DNA of 44,320 bases from JAUUZQ01 sp964538375 (GCA_964538375.1 CAZIFQ010000027.1:1-44320), one strand, 5' to 3'. Positions 34,078 to 43,449 are shown, numbered from the stretch's first letter. A program made the numbers and translations. Notes: generated from the letters alone by a model not told the origin.

Positions 34078-35004
34078 ATGAGAAAAACCCTCTTCCTCTC
34101 GTTAGTGATTTTTTGCAGTTTTGCAATTAGCAATGCCCAGGACTATCTGTTAAAAGGGCTTGAGATATATAACCCGGTTTTTACGAATCCGGCATTTACC
34201 TCCTCTGACAAACTATTCCAGGCAGATGTCCTCTCCTACGATTTTAAATATTACATCGGGTATAAGGTCCACGCCATGACCAGCCTGCCCAATACAAATA
34301 GTTCTTTCGGCTTAAACCTGTCTGGCAGTAAATACTTCAGTTCGTACTCCTTCTCAGGACGTGACCGTAGCGAGGAAAACACTTTTCTCCGTGAAAAAAG
34401 ATTCGGGATTTCTTATGCATACAAGCATAGCTTCACCGAACACATGCATCTTAGTGGGGGGGTCAGCTTTAAACACAATTACTTGAAGGTCTCTGAATAT
34501 GCGCTGAATACGAATATGCTTTCCAGGAATTCCGGCGAGCTGAACACCGGGCTAAAATTCACATATCGCAAACTCTATGCGGGAATAAGTGCCGGGACAG
34601 GACTTTATGTCTGGAAAGAGGAACTTAATGAAGCAGATGAAACGGTGCTTACCCGGGAATGGAAACCTAATTTCAATTCCAATTTCATTGCTGGTTATAG
34701 CTTAGGTGGAGAACGAAGAGTAAACTTCGATCCGGTCATAGGATTTCAGTATGCAAAAAGCTTCGGAACCGACTACTCGAACTTCGGATTCTATGCGGGA
34801 GGAAATATAAGTATTGTTAATACTGTTGGACTGGGATTTACCGTAGGAGATATGTATTCATTGTCTACCTCCATAACCATCCTCGATCGGGTAAGTCTTA
34901 TAGTAGGAGTTTACCAGGTGGAAAACAATAATCTTGTAAGCATGGATTATTCTCTTGGCTTTGACCCCATAGAGTACATTGCCCAGCTAAGAATCAAATT
35001 ATAA
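34078..35004 (+). CDS. PorP/SprF-like outer-membrane protein
   Basis: 308 residues with a signal peptide ending ISNAQD. The mature start YLLKGLEIYNPVFTNPAFTS resembles the PorP/SprF family, whose members show a YxxNPxxxNPAxxG-like beginning and a beta-barrel with repeated FGISYAYKHSF, FKHNYLKVSEYAL and GLGFTVGDMYSL strands. PorP/SprF proteins work with T9SS and gliding machinery or with large secreted proteins encoded nearby. Here the gene is first in a tight run with a DUF4249 lipoprotein (9 bp away) and a TonB-dependent receptor, and no giant adhesin gene is adjacent. The exact role is unknown. Confidence 0.75.
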   Translation: MRKTLFLSLVIFCSFAISNAQDYLLKGLEIYNPVFTNPAFTSSDKLFQADVLSYDFKYYIGYKVHAMTSLPNTNSSFGLNLSGSKYFSSYSFSGRDRSEENTFLREKRFGISYAYKHSFTEHMHLSGGVSFKHNYLKVSEYALNTNMLSRNSGELNTGLKFTYRKLYAGISAGTGLYVWKEELNEADETVLTREWKPNFNSNFIAGYSLGGERRVNFDPVIGFQYAKSFGTDYSNFGFYAGGNISIVNTVGLGFTVGDMYSLSTSITILDRVSLIVGVYQVENNNLVSMDYSLGFDPIEYIAQLRIKL

Positions 35005-35013
35005 TCAGGGCCT

Positions 35014-35967
35014 ATGAAATTGAGTGCTAAAACCATAAAACTTTTTCTTTTCCTCATGGCTCCTGTGTTAGTCACGCTCTCTTGTGCCAGGCTAATTAGC
35101 GATGAGTTCCCGGACTTTGAAGATCTTCCGGCCGTAAACTGTATGCTTGTGTCAGGCGACAGCTTGACCCTCCATGTTTCTTTGGCCCAAAAGCTGGATT
35201 CCACTGAACTTACACTTATTGATGATGCAAGTGTACAGCTTACACAAGGAGAATCGGGTAGTTTTCAGCTTAGCTACCAGGACAATGGAATATACACATC
35301 AAATCACCTTGTGGAACCTAAGGCTGCCTACCAGATTTCTGTGCTGCTCGACGGCTATCCGGAGATACTCGCCCATGATTCCGTGCCCACTACATGCGAC
35401 ATATCAATTCTCAGTCAAACCAATAACGCAAGACTTGACGAAGAGGGGTATTTTGATGCGAGCATAGAATTGGGTTTTACAGATGATCCTGAAACAGAGG
35501 ATTATTATGAGTTGCTTATGTATAAAAGAACAGATAATTATTCAGGACTTACCCATTTGTTTAATGAGCAGAGCCCCATATTATTAAATGAAGGATTTGA
35601 ACCCTATACAACAGAAAGCCTGTTGTTCAGTGATGAGCTAATGGAGGGTGAAGAAGTAAAGATGAACCTGTTTTATTCTGCTCCAAACTCCAGTGGGAGT
35701 TACGATAATTTCCGCCGCTATCATGAATTTCAGGAGCATGCCCTAATAGCAGAATTCAGACATGTAAGCAAAGAATACTATCTCTTTATGAAGTCCCGGT
35801 ATTTCTACGAAAACACACGATATGCAGATTTTATCGAGGGAACTTCCACGGCCTATCCTATCTATTCAAATGTTGAAAACGGACTGGGAATAGTGGCCGC
35901 TTATTCCAGCTCCATGGATTCAATTTTTATAGAAGCAGATACAATATATTATACCAGGCAGTATTGA
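35014..35967 (+). CDS. DUF4249 family lipoprotein
   Basis: 317 residues. The lipoprotein signal ends VLVTLSC (Cys24). The rest follows the DUF4249 pattern: PAVNCMLVSGDSLTLHVSLA, DDASVQLTQGESGSFQLSYQ, YTSNHLVEPKAAYQISVLLD, later a DDPETEDYYELLMYKR segment. DUF4249 lipoproteins are typically encoded directly before a TonB-dependent receptor in Bacteroidota and are thought to be surface partners of that receptor. Here the stop TGA and the receptor ATG share one base (TGATG at 35965-35969), indicating strong translational coupling. The transported ligand is unknown. Confidence 0.85.
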   Translation: MKLSAKTIKLFLFLMAPVLVTLSCARLISDEFPDFEDLPAVNCMLVSGDSLTLHVSLAQKLDSTELTLIDDASVQLTQGESGSFQLSYQDNGIYTSNHLVEPKAAYQISVLLDGYPEILAHDSVPTTCDISILSQTNNARLDEEGYFDASIELGFTDDPETEDYYELLMYKRTDNYSGLTHLFNEQSPILLNEGFEPYTTESLLFSDELMEGEEVKMNLFYSAPNSSGSYDNFRRYHEFQEHALIAEFRHVSKEYYLFMKSRYFYENTRYADFIEGTSTAYPIYSNVENGLGIVAAYSSSMDSIFIEADTIYYTRQY

Positions 35968-38294
35968 TGAAGTATACCAGACACATATTGTATATATCAT
36001 TGCTCTTGCTTTCACAGGCGCTTACTGCACAAATTCATATTTCAGGAACAGTCAGAGATATGGAGTCCGGAGAAGTACTCATTGGGGCCAATATATTCGA
36101 CCCGATAAATCTGCAAGGTACTTCAACAGATAATAACGGCTATTACAGCATGGCCGTGAAAGAAGAAATTGAAAGCCTCTGGATTACTTATGTCGGATAC
36201 TCCACCGGCAAGCATCCCTTGCATTCGGCGCATGATACTATTTTAAACATTTCGCTTGTTCCCGGCTCAAGCCTTGAAGAAGTGCGCGTAACAGCAAACA
36301 GAAAGCTTACATTCAATCAATCCACGCTTTCAAATGAGCAACTTAAATATATTCCTTCCATTGGCGGACAACCCGATGTGCTTAAAACACTTCAACTGTT
36401 GCCGGGAGTGCAGTCTCAAAATGAAGGTTCAAGTAACCTGCTTGTCAGGGGAGGGAGCCCTGACCAAAACCTTTTCTTAATCGACAATGTATCCCTTTTC
36501 TATGTAAATCATGTAGGGGGATTTATATCTGTATTCGATCCTGAAGTGATCAACGATGTTAAGGTGTTGAAAGGTGGATTTCCTGCAAAGTACGGAGGGA
36601 AGCTGTCTTCAGTAGTAGATATCACTATGCGGGAAGGGAACAATAAAAAATTTGGTGGTTCAGCGGGTATAGGATTACTTGGGGCTCACCTTACCCTCGA
36701 GGGACCGATAAAAAAGAAAGCTACTTATCTTTTCTCCCTGCGCAAAACATTTACCGAAGCGCTAATGGCATTCGCCAGCATCATGCAGGATGAAGATTAC
36801 CTGGTCATGTATGGATTCTATGATGTAAACGGGAAGATCACCTATCGTCCCGATTCTAAAAATACGCTGCAAACAAACCTTTACATGGGAGATGATTCAT
36901 GGTCCATTCGCATGTTCGAAGATGATTCGGAGGAAGCGGGGTTAATCAATAGATGGGGAAATATAATGCTCTCTACACACTGGAAAAGTATTCTGAATTC
37001 TAAAACCAGCGTCAACAATATCCTTTCTTATACCCGTTACCGGGTGAGTGACCTACGATATTATAGATCTGAAAGGGCTTCCGATACGACCGGTTTTTTT
37101 AGCAATTATCGTTCCTCAGTAAAAGATATTAGCATCAAATCTGATTGGAGACATCGTGTAAACAGTTGGTATGCCCTCGACTTTGGACTGGTTTCTTCTT
37201 TCCGTTCTTTTGTTCCGAATGATTTCCGGGAAAATGAAACTGATTCCCGGGGAGATGCTGAAGTAATCAATGGGCTGGAATCTTCATTGTACCTGGAGAA
37301 TAAGTTCTCCGCAGGGAACTGGTTCAATGCAAATGTTGGAATCAGGGCAACAAACTATATGGGTGTCAACTATTCAGATGTTTTCCTGGAGCCCCGGCTT
37401 GACCTTTCTTTCTCACTACCCGGATCGCATGTCCTGAATGCAAGTTATATGAAAGGCTCACAGTATTCCCATATGGTATTTTCCTCCGGTAATTTCCTGA
37501 ACAATGAAGTATGGATTCCTACTATGGAAGGTATGGCGCCGGCAAGGGCAGACCAGTACACCCTGGGATGGAAAGGGCCGTTTGCCAAAAGTATGTTTTC
37601 CGGCGAAGTCAATGTGTATTATAAAAACATGCAGGATCTCCTGGCATTCAAAGAAGGCTATTCTAACCTTCGCGGAGATGCTTTATGGCAAAACAAACTT
37701 GAGTTCGGGGGAAGAGGGGAATCCTATGGGGCAGAACTATTTTTAAGCAAGGATAAAGGTAAATACACAGGTTTTCTGAGTTACGCCTATACCCGCACTA
37801 CCCGTCAGTTTGATAATATTAACCAGGGTAATGAATATGTATTCGAGTACGACAGACCACATTCATTTTCAATCGATATACACAGGAAGCTTAGCGATAA
37901 ACTTGTGCTAAATGTCCTGTGGCTTTATCAGTCGGGACTGCCCTATACTCCGGTTGTGGGTCGAACCTACATACCAAATACCACTTACCCTGAAATAAGC
38001 TACGACTACGAATCGCTGATATATGGTGAACGCAACAGTTCCCGAATGCGTGCTTATCACAGGATGGATGTATCTCTGTATTTAAAAACAAAGACCGTCA
38101 AAGGCAGGGATGAGACCTGGACATTTTCGATATACAACCTGTATAGCAGGCAGAATCCTTATTTCTATTTCTACAATGATGAACCCAATCTGAACTTTGG
38201 TATTTCTGATATCGGAAGTTTTAAGAACATGAACTTATACCAGTTCAGTTATTTTCCAATTATTCCTACTGTAAGCTATAAGGTGGAGTTTTAA
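35967..38294 (+). CDS. TonB-dependent receptor paired with DUF4249
   Basis: 775 residues from the ATG at 35967. Signal peptide to about residue 21, a CarboxypepD_reg-like domain (IHISGTVRDMESGEVLIGAN, about 22-105), then a plug domain with LPGVQSQNEGSSNLLVRGGS, DQNLFLIDNVSLFYVNHVGG and VKVLKGGFPAKYGGKLSSVV. A 22-stranded-type barrel ends FPIIPTVSYKVEF. This is the 'surface receptor with FecA-like plug' form of about 780 residues that occurs with DUF4249, smaller than SusC. It is the third gene of the PorP-like-DUF4249-receptor run. It should import a ligand across the outer membrane using TonB; nothing identifies the ligand. Downstream, 38295-38484 holds a reversed copy of the dispersed 16-bp repeat. 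Confidence 0.92.
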   Translation: MKYTRHILYISLLLLSQALTAQIHISGTVRDMESGEVLIGANIFDPINLQGTSTDNNGYYSMAVKEEIESLWITYVGYSTGKHPLHSAHDTILNISLVPGSSLEEVRVTANRKLTFNQSTLSNEQLKYIPSIGGQPDVLKTLQLLPGVQSQNEGSSNLLVRGGSPDQNLFLIDNVSLFYVNHVGGFISVFDPEVINDVKVLKGGFPAKYGGKLSSVVDITMREGNNKKFGGSAGIGLLGAHLTLEGPIKKKATYLFSLRKTFTEALMAFASIMQDEDYLVMYGFYDVNGKITYRPDSKNTLQTNLYMGDDSWSIRMFEDDSEEAGLINRWGNIMLSTHWKSILNSKTSVNNILSYTRYRVSDLRYYRSERASDTTGFFSNYRSSVKDISIKSDWRHRVNSWYALDFGLVSSFRSFVPNDFRENETDSRGDAEVINGLESSLYLENKFSAGNWFNANVGIRATNYMGVNYSDVFLEPRLDLSFSLPGSHVLNASYMKGSQYSHMVFSSGNFLNNEVWIPTMEGMAPARADQYTLGWKGPFAKSMFSGEVNVYYKNMQDLLAFKEGYSNLRGDALWQNKLEFGGRGESYGAELFLSKDKGKYTGFLSYAYTRTTRQFDNINQGNEYVFEYDRPHSFSIDIHRKLSDKLVLNVLWLYQSGLPYTPVVGRTYIPNTTYPEISYDYESLIYGERNSSRMRAYHRMDVSLYLKTKTVKGRDETWTFSIYNLYSRQNPYFYFYNDEPNLNFGISDIGSFKNMNLYQFSYFPIIPTVSYKVEF

Positions 38295-38369
38295 TCGCTC
38301 ATGTAAACCCTTCTCCGCTCGCCGAAGTTCCGATCAAAGGAAGGAGCGAAGGAGGGCCGTTCCAATCAC

Positions 38370-38385
38370 GGTTCAGACAATTGAC
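38370..38385 (-). repeat. Dispersed 16-bp repeat, reversed copy
   Basis: The minus strand reads GTCAATTGTCTGAACC, identical to 1372-1387 and one base from 1301-1316 and 3254-3269. It lies between the converging TonB receptor gene and the gene at 38485, as intergenic repeats often do. Confidence 0.6.
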
Positions 38386-38484
38386 AGCAAGCACCCAATT
38401 AACACAGTAAAGCAAATTAAATAAGCAATCAACCCACCGAAAGAATCAATGTAATCCAGGTGGCGAATTAGCGAGGTCGTAACC

Positions 38485-39477
38485 CTATAAAACAAGAATA
38501 AGTATAACAGCAATCAGTGTGGATATAGCTATTCCAACAAAGATTTGTTTTACGATGGTTTTGGAAGAAAATGTTTTCAGTTTTTCCTTTTCAGTAAATA
38601 TGTTGTATTTGCCAATCATGTCATCCCGATCTTTCACAGTAGTATAGCAACCCGGACTGTCAGCTTTATAGTGCTGGGCGAAAGGAAAACAAATCACCTT
38701 ACTGGGCTTTGATTCTGCCAGACCCGGGAAAAGTGTGTTCTCGACAATTTCAACATCTTCTGGCGGAATATCCAGGGCTTCAGCCACTTCAGCCGGATCA
38801 AATATCACAGCAAAAGGATTATAATCACCATCGGTATATTTCTTACTGTAAGCGATTGAAGTATTGCCCAAAAGCCAAAGCCTTTGATACAATTTTCGCA
38901 TTTTCCCTGCGGTAATCTTGCCTCTCAACGAAAACTTTCGGTCGGGTTTTTCTTCCTTAATATCCAGGAAGACTTCCCCCCTGGGACTTGTTGTAAATAC
39001 TGCCTTTTTACAATTTGGATTGGCAACGCCCCTTGAAGGCTCGCAGATCAGGGTGTTGCTCAATATGTCGATGAAAATAAAAGACAGGAGTCCTGTTTCT
39101 TTGTCTGTGGCAATAAGGTAAGATTCTTGTCTTATGCCCCAAAAAGTGCTTGCGCGCGTGCCCAGGTTACCTATTCCCATGTAATATTCTGGCTCGTCTT
39201 CATCAAACAACTTAGTTTTTGAAAGCTCATAACGATCTGGCAGCATAGCTTTTGCTGCTTCAATATCCTTGAGCTTGAAGAATAAAAACAAGCTATAGGG
39301 TTCTATCACAAAACCTATATAGGGTGTGTTTTTTGATGCTATGTGTAGCATTTTCTTCATTAATCGCGGTGGCAGTAGTCCTTTTAGCTTTTGGAGGAAA
39401 AGTAAATTACTGACATCCATTGGATTGATAAGACTTTCAATTCCTTTTATAAATTTTTCATTGTTCTGAATTTCCAT
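38485..39477 (-). CDS. Uncharacterised protein with C-terminal membrane anchor
   Basis: A 330-residue protein. The N-terminal 300 residues are soluble-looking, with PYSLFLFFKLKDIEAAKAML, PDRYELSKTKLFDEDEPEYY, GIGNLGTRASTFWGIRQESY and LRGKITAGKMRKLYQRLWLL. The pattern 'K..AA..LPDRYEL' near the start vaguely recalls acetoacetate-decarboxylase-like proteins, but the catalytic lysine context is not recognised and no function is claimed. The last 22 residues are a hydrophobic helix (FVGIAISTLIAVILILVL), suggesting tail anchoring in the inner membrane with the domain in the cytosol. It is 44 bp downstream of the lipocalin gene in the same direction and may be the third gene of that operon. Confidence 0.75.
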   Translation of the reverse strand: MEIQNNEKFIKGIESLINPMDVSNLLFLQKLKGLLPPRLMKKMLHIASKNTPYIGFVIEPYSLFLFFKLKDIEAAKAMLPDRYELSKTKLFDEDEPEYYMGIGNLGTRASTFWGIRQESYLIATDKETGLLSFIFIDILSNTLICEPSRGVANPNCKKAVFTTSPRGEVFLDIKEEKPDRKFSLRGKITAGKMRKLYQRLWLLGNTSIAYSKKYTDGDYNPFAVIFDPAEVAEALDIPPEDVEIVENTLFPGLAESKPSKVICFPFAQHYKADSPGCYTTVKDRDDMIGKYNIFTEKEKLKTFSSKTIVKQIFVGIAISTLIAVILILVL

Positions 39478-39521
39478 AGGTCTGGTTTCAAATAATAGAG
39501 GAAGAATTCTTTCAGGAATTT

Positions 39522-40082
39522 TTACAAGGACTTCTGTTCAACTTTTATGAGCTCGGATACATCATACCCTCGCAACTTAACTTTCTCTATCAGCTCATTG
39601 TAGAGTTCCGGCTCCAGTTGAGGAGTACGACTAAGAATCCATAAGTAGTTATCAGAGCTGCTGCCAATAATTGCCCATTGGTAGTTTTCATCAAGTTCTA
39701 ATACAAAGTAATCCCCATAGAAATTCCAGAAAAAGGAGACTTTCAATTTTGCTGGCTCTAATTCCGGATCAGGTACAAATGCTTTTCCGGTAGCCTCTGA
39801 GAACTTACCATCAAGCATTTTTTTGTATCCTGTATTTAAGACCTTGATTTTTCCATCCTCACGTATCGAATAATTGGCTGTAACACCAACCAGACCTCTT
39901 TCAAACCTGTGATTATAACGGGCCAACTCGTACCATGTTCCTAAATATTTTTGAAGATCGAGTTCCCCGACAACAGTTTTATCTATCATAGTTTCCTGAT
40001 TTTTTGTGCCTGAACAGCTAATTCCGAATATCATAATACTACTTACAATTACTAAGATATTTAATCCTTTTTTCATATTCAT
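39522..40082 (-). CDS. blc: Bacterial lipocalin (Blc-like) lipoprotein
   Basis: 186 residues. The lipoprotein signal ends MIFGISC (Cys23). The lipocalin motifs are present: LDLQKYLGTWYELARYNHRF (the GxW motif, GTWYE at 48-52), a middle region YFVLELDENYQWAIIGSSSD with the conserved acidic turn, and LWILSRTPQL as the third motif. Length and order match Blc. Blc-type proteins sit on the outer membrane and bind lipids. The start codon overlaps the TGA of the TIGR01777-type epimerase gene by 4 bp (40079-40082), so the two genes are co-expressed. An alternative ATG lies two codons in. Confidence 0.92.
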   Translation of the reverse strand: MNMKKGLNILVIVSSIMIFGISCSGTKNQETMIDKTVVGELDLQKYLGTWYELARYNHRFERGLVGVTANYSIREDGKIKVLNTGYKKMLDGKFSEATGKAFVPDPELEPAKLKVSFFWNFYGDYFVLELDENYQWAIIGSSSDNYLWILSRTPQLEPELYNELIEKVKLRGYDVSELIKVEQKSL

Positions 40083-40993
40083 TTATTTATAAGGTTATTA
40101 AGTGCAGCGTCTATCCTTGCAAAAGAGAAACGGAAGCCAGTTGATTCCATCTTCTCAGGAGAAACCCGACTACCATTCAATAGCATGGCAGACATCTCTC
40201 CAAATAGCAATTTAATCATTAATGGCGGTATTTTCGGTAACCAGAATGGCTTTTTTAAAGTTTTAGCGACTTTCTTAGCAAAATCATAGTTGGTGACATG
40301 TTCGGGCGCTACGGCATTATAGGATCCTTTCATTTCTGTATGCTCAATGGCACTCAGATAGATATTACACAGATCTTCAATATGTATCCAGGGTAAATAT
40401 TGTTTTCCATCACCAATGGCAGACCCCAAGCCAAACCTGGCGGGAAGGCTAAGCCGTGATAATGCACCGCCTTTTTCTGATAAGACAATTCCTGTTCTGA
40501 TTTTAACTACTCTTGCACCAATACCACTAAAACGGTCCGCACTTTGCTCCCATTTCTTACAAACCTCCCCCAGGAAATCTTCTGCGGAGGCATCTGTTTC
40601 ATCAAATATTTTTTCAGAAGTAAGGGCTCCATAATACCCTACTGCGGAAGATGAAATAAATGCTTTCAGCTGATGATCCTGCTTATTAATATTTTGTAGT
40701 ATAAGTTCAGCAGACCTGGTTCTGCTATCAGAGATTTGCTGCTTCCTCTTATCCGTCCATCTTTTCTCGCCTATATTTGCCCCTGCAAGATGAATAATAT
40801 AGTCACAGGAGCTAAGCGCCTCCTTGTCTATTTCATTTTTATCTATATCCCAATAATAGGTGGGTATTTCAGCATTATTGTTCTTGCTCCTCTGTCTGCT
40901 CAATACGGCAACATCGTAGCCCTTTTCGAGTAGAACTTTCGTCAAATGCTGTCCAATAAGACCCGCTCCTCCTGTAATTAATACGCTTTCCAT
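40079..40993 (-). CDS. TIGR01777 family NAD(P)-binding protein (YfcH-like epimerase)
   Basis: 304 residues of the extended SDR type. The cofactor motif ITGGAGLIGQHL lies at 6-17, then ISSSAVGYYGALTSEKIFDE with the characteristic S-x-S-A-V-G-Y-Y-G of TIGR01777 proteins, WEQSADRF, and LSLPARFGLGSAIGDGKQYL followed by PWIHIEDLCNIYLSAIE. The family (E. coli YfcH) is widespread, its substrate is unknown and it lacks the classical YxxxK position in some members. It is the first gene of a run with the lipocalin and the anchored protein; the pairing of epimerase and lipid-binding lipoprotein suggests a shared process but does not define it. Confidence 0.93.
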   Translation of the reverse strand: MESVLITGGAGLIGQHLTKVLLEKGYDVAVLSRQRSKNNNAEIPTYYWDIDKNEIDKEALSSCDYIIHLAGANIGEKRWTDKRKQQISDSRTRSAELILQNINKQDHQLKAFISSSAVGYYGALTSEKIFDETDASAEDFLGEVCKKWEQSADRFSGIGARVVKIRTGIVLSEKGGALSRLSLPARFGLGSAIGDGKQYLPWIHIEDLCNIYLSAIEHTEMKGSYNAVAPEHVTNYDFAKKVAKTLKKPFWLPKIPPLMIKLLFGEMSAMLLNGSRVSPEKMESTGFRFSFARIDAALNNLINK

Positions 40994-41189
40994 TTAGTAA
41001 AAACAAACAATTACTTTGCTTGTGTCGCTTTCTGCTGATTTCCAGAGACTTTAGCCCGAAAACATGTGCTCCACGCCCCTTTTGTTCAATAATATAATTA
41101 TTTATTTAAACAATATTAAATAATAATTGTTTTACTTTTTTCAAATTATTTAAGATGTTATTTTGGCATCGTATTTATTAATTGTGAAA

Positions 41190-42053
41190 ATGGCACAAAA
41201 AAGAGTAAAACAAAGTCTGACTTTATTGGCGCTTATTATTGGGCTGAGTTCTTGCTCCGAGGTAGCGGAGTGGCCAGATTCTCCACTGTACGCCTTCAAT
41301 GAGCTTAATTCACATACATCTCAGCCGAAAGATATAGAAACGGTTAAGAAAGAAATTGTCGGACATTACGCACATTATGATGTTGTCGCCTACGAAGACA
41401 CAACGACAAGAACCACGATGCGCACCTTTATTATTTCGTATGGTTTTACCGATTTTTACCTGGAAGATGGGAAGTTAATGCAGACGGACAGGTTTATTCA
41501 TGCGGAACAAAAGCTTAGCAATACAAAGGCAACTTCATCTTTAAGCGACGTAGCAGTCCAGGCGATAAAACCCAGGGTGCAGGAAGTGGAATTATCTTTT
41601 AAGGAAGGCAAGTGGCAAGTCTACCGTCCATCGACACCGGCCCTGTTAGGAATTTCAGGTGATCCTTCACAACCCTTATCAAGGGATCAAAATGACCCCA
41701 ATATAACTGATCCGGATAATGACGGCAATCCAGGAGTTACTGTTAGCATTAAAGTAGGTAAATCTTTCTCCGGAGAAATCTATATTACGAGACGCGAAAT
41801 TTATAGCAATTATTTAACACTGAATGCGAATGGGACACTCAGCGGTTATATAGAAGATAGATCAGAGCAATTTGTAGTGGGTGCCTCATTAAAAATACTG
41901 GCCCAACCTTCTAATAACATACAGCATCCGGATAGGGGCCTGAATCCAGTTTTATTGGTTCCGATAAGTGAAGATATTGATACACCGGAAGAACTGATGG
42001 AGATAAGAGATGAATTATTTCCTAAAGAACCAGGGTTTTTATCAGGGCAATAA
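41190..42053 (+). CDS. Uncharacterised lipoprotein
   Basis: 287 residues from ATG 41190; an in-frame TTG at 41163 is less likely because the lipoprotein signal starts after it. The signal is MAQKRVKQSL followed by TLLALIIGLSSC (Cys22). The mature protein has no recognised domain. It shows strand-like stretches (FIISYGFTDFYLEDGKLMQT, VTVSIKVGKSFSGEIYITRR) and an acidic TDPDNDGNPG loop that could bind calcium. It starts a plus-strand run with the following TPR-like exported protein (50 bp away). The 196-bp divergent gap to the epimerase gene is very AT-rich and probably holds both promoters. Confidence 0.7.
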   Translation: MAQKRVKQSLTLLALIIGLSSCSEVAEWPDSPLYAFNELNSHTSQPKDIETVKKEIVGHYAHYDVVAYEDTTTRTTMRTFIISYGFTDFYLEDGKLMQTDRFIHAEQKLSNTKATSSLSDVAVQAIKPRVQEVELSFKEGKWQVYRPSTPALLGISGDPSQPLSRDQNDPNITDPDNDGNPGVTVSIKVGKSFSGEIYITRREIYSNYLTLNANGTLSGYIEDRSEQFVVGASLKILAQPSNNIQHPDRGLNPVLLVPISEDIDTPEELMEIRDELFPKEPGFLSGQ

Positions 42054-42103
42054 CGAACAAAAACAAGGGAGCGCTTGAGTGAAAAAAGAAAAATCTCTTT
42101 TTA

Positions 42104-42838
42104 ATGAAAACTAAGATAATAGCAATCGTTCTATGTTGCGTTGCTTTCCAGTCAATGGGTCAGACTACGGCCGACTTTGAGCAACGCTTGTATTCTTCTT
42201 ATATCGAAGACAAGATTATTGATTGGAAGGAGATTATTATTGACATGACAGCAAAGTACCAGGAGGATAATGAAACTGACTTACTCTATTCCATATGTTT
42301 TGCCCAGTATGGCTATATAGGGTATTGTATCAGCGAAGATTTGGGAAAAGAGGCAAAAGGGGCTTTGAAAGATGCCATTAAAAACACAAAGAAATTAGAC
42401 GAGCTTTATCAAGGCAGACACGATGTCCTGGCACTTCAGGGGGCGCTGATTGGCTACCAAATTATGTTGAGCAAATTTAGATCTCTGTTCCTTGGCCCCA
42501 AAGCATTCAAACTGATAAATACAGCATCTGAGTCAAGCGACAAGTATTTTAATTGTAGTTTAGAAATCGGAAATATGCGCTATTTTACCCCTAAATTCCT
42601 GGGGGGATCTAAAGAAGAAGCGATTAGCTATTACGAAAATGCTGTTGAGCTGCTTGAGTTAAACGCTGAGAAGGAGGAGAAAAATTGGATGTATATTAAT
42701 GTCAACCTGCTTCTGGCCAACGCTTATTATGATACCGGGTCAAAGGACCTTGCTTGTCAACAATATGAAAAGATTCTTGAATATGAGCCCGGGGCTGACT
42801 GGATAAGGGATGAATTTGATATTAAGTGCCTACAATAG
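42104..42838 (+). CDS. Exported TPR-like helical protein, unknown function
   Basis: 244 residues with a signal peptide ending QSMGQT. The mature protein is predicted mostly helical. The C-terminal third has TPR-like helices: SKEEAISYYENAVELLELNA, MYINVNLLLANAYYDTGSKD and LACQQYEKILEYEPGADWIR. The family is otherwise not recognised. It follows a lipoprotein gene and precedes an NTF2-like gene by 131 bp. A periplasmic binding or scaffold role is plausible; no enzyme motif is visible. Confidence 0.72.
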   Translation: MKTKIIAIVLCCVAFQSMGQTTADFEQRLYSSYIEDKIIDWKEIIIDMTAKYQEDNETDLLYSICFAQYGYIGYCISEDLGKEAKGALKDAIKNTKKLDELYQGRHDVLALQGALIGYQIMLSKFRSLFLGPKAFKLINTASESSDKYFNCSLEIGNMRYFTPKFLGGSKEEAISYYENAVELLELNAEKEEKNWMYINVNLLLANAYYDTGSKDLACQQYEKILEYEPGADWIRDEFDIKCLQ

Positions 42839-42969
42839 TTTTTGTAGAGCCCCTTTTGAATATTAAGATTATGGGCTTAATAAACGTGTTCGTTTTGATT
42901 AGCTATTTAAGACAGATCATGAACAAAAAGAAGCCGGATAGGTTATAAAGGTTAATATTTTGTGTGATT

Positions 42970-43443
42970 ATGAGTGAGAAGAATAATATACAAGGTGGAG
43001 CATCTAAGGCCGTTTCTTTAAATGCTGAAAGCATAAAGGAATTGTGGTCAAAAACCTATAATACAGAAGGGAAACCCGATTGGTCGCACATCCTTCCTTA
43101 TTACGATAAGGATGTCTATTTCAGAGATTCCGTCCAGGAAATTCGAGGGTTAGATGATTTTGCGGCAATGACAGAGCGTCTGGCTAAACGCTCAAAGGAT
43201 CTAAAAATGAATATTGTCAGGTCCTTTATGCAAGGGAATGACATTTTTGTTGAATGGGAAATGACGATTAGTTTCAAGAAAAGGCCAAGTTCAATAATGT
43301 ATGGATCAAGCCGCATAACAGTGAATAGTGAAGGGAAAATCGTAAATCAAAGAGATTATTACGATTTATGGGGAGATATTTTTGACAATATCCCACGATT
43401 CGGTAAGGCATACAGGAAATTTATGATTAGAAAATTTGGTTAA
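42970..43443 (+). CDS. NTF2-like (SnoaL-type) protein
   Basis: 157 residues from ATG 42970 (an in-frame GTG at 42964 adds two). It has the NTF2 cone-fold pattern: a helix with IKELWSKTYNTEGKPDWSHI, LPYYDKDVYFRDSVQEIRGL as the conserved 'Y..D..F.D......G' turn, MTERLAKRSKDLKMNIVRSF, and paired strands DIFVEWEMTISF and SSIMYGSSRITVNSEGKIVN. SnoaL-like proteins are often isomerases or small-molecule binding proteins. It lies 6 bp before an SDR gene, so it is probably cotranscribed with that oxidoreductase; the joint substrate is unknown. Confidence 0.85.
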   Translation: MSEKNNIQGGASKAVSLNAESIKELWSKTYNTEGKPDWSHILPYYDKDVYFRDSVQEIRGLDDFAAMTERLAKRSKDLKMNIVRSFMQGNDIFVEWEMTISFKKRPSSIMYGSSRITVNSEGKIVNQRDYYDLWGDIFDNIPRFGKAYRKFMIRKFG

Positions 43444-43449
43444 AGCACT

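Noticed and set aside
41163..41190. TTG start giving nine extra residues for the lipoprotein
   Set aside because: The extra residues precede the lipoprotein signal; the ATG at 41190 fits better.
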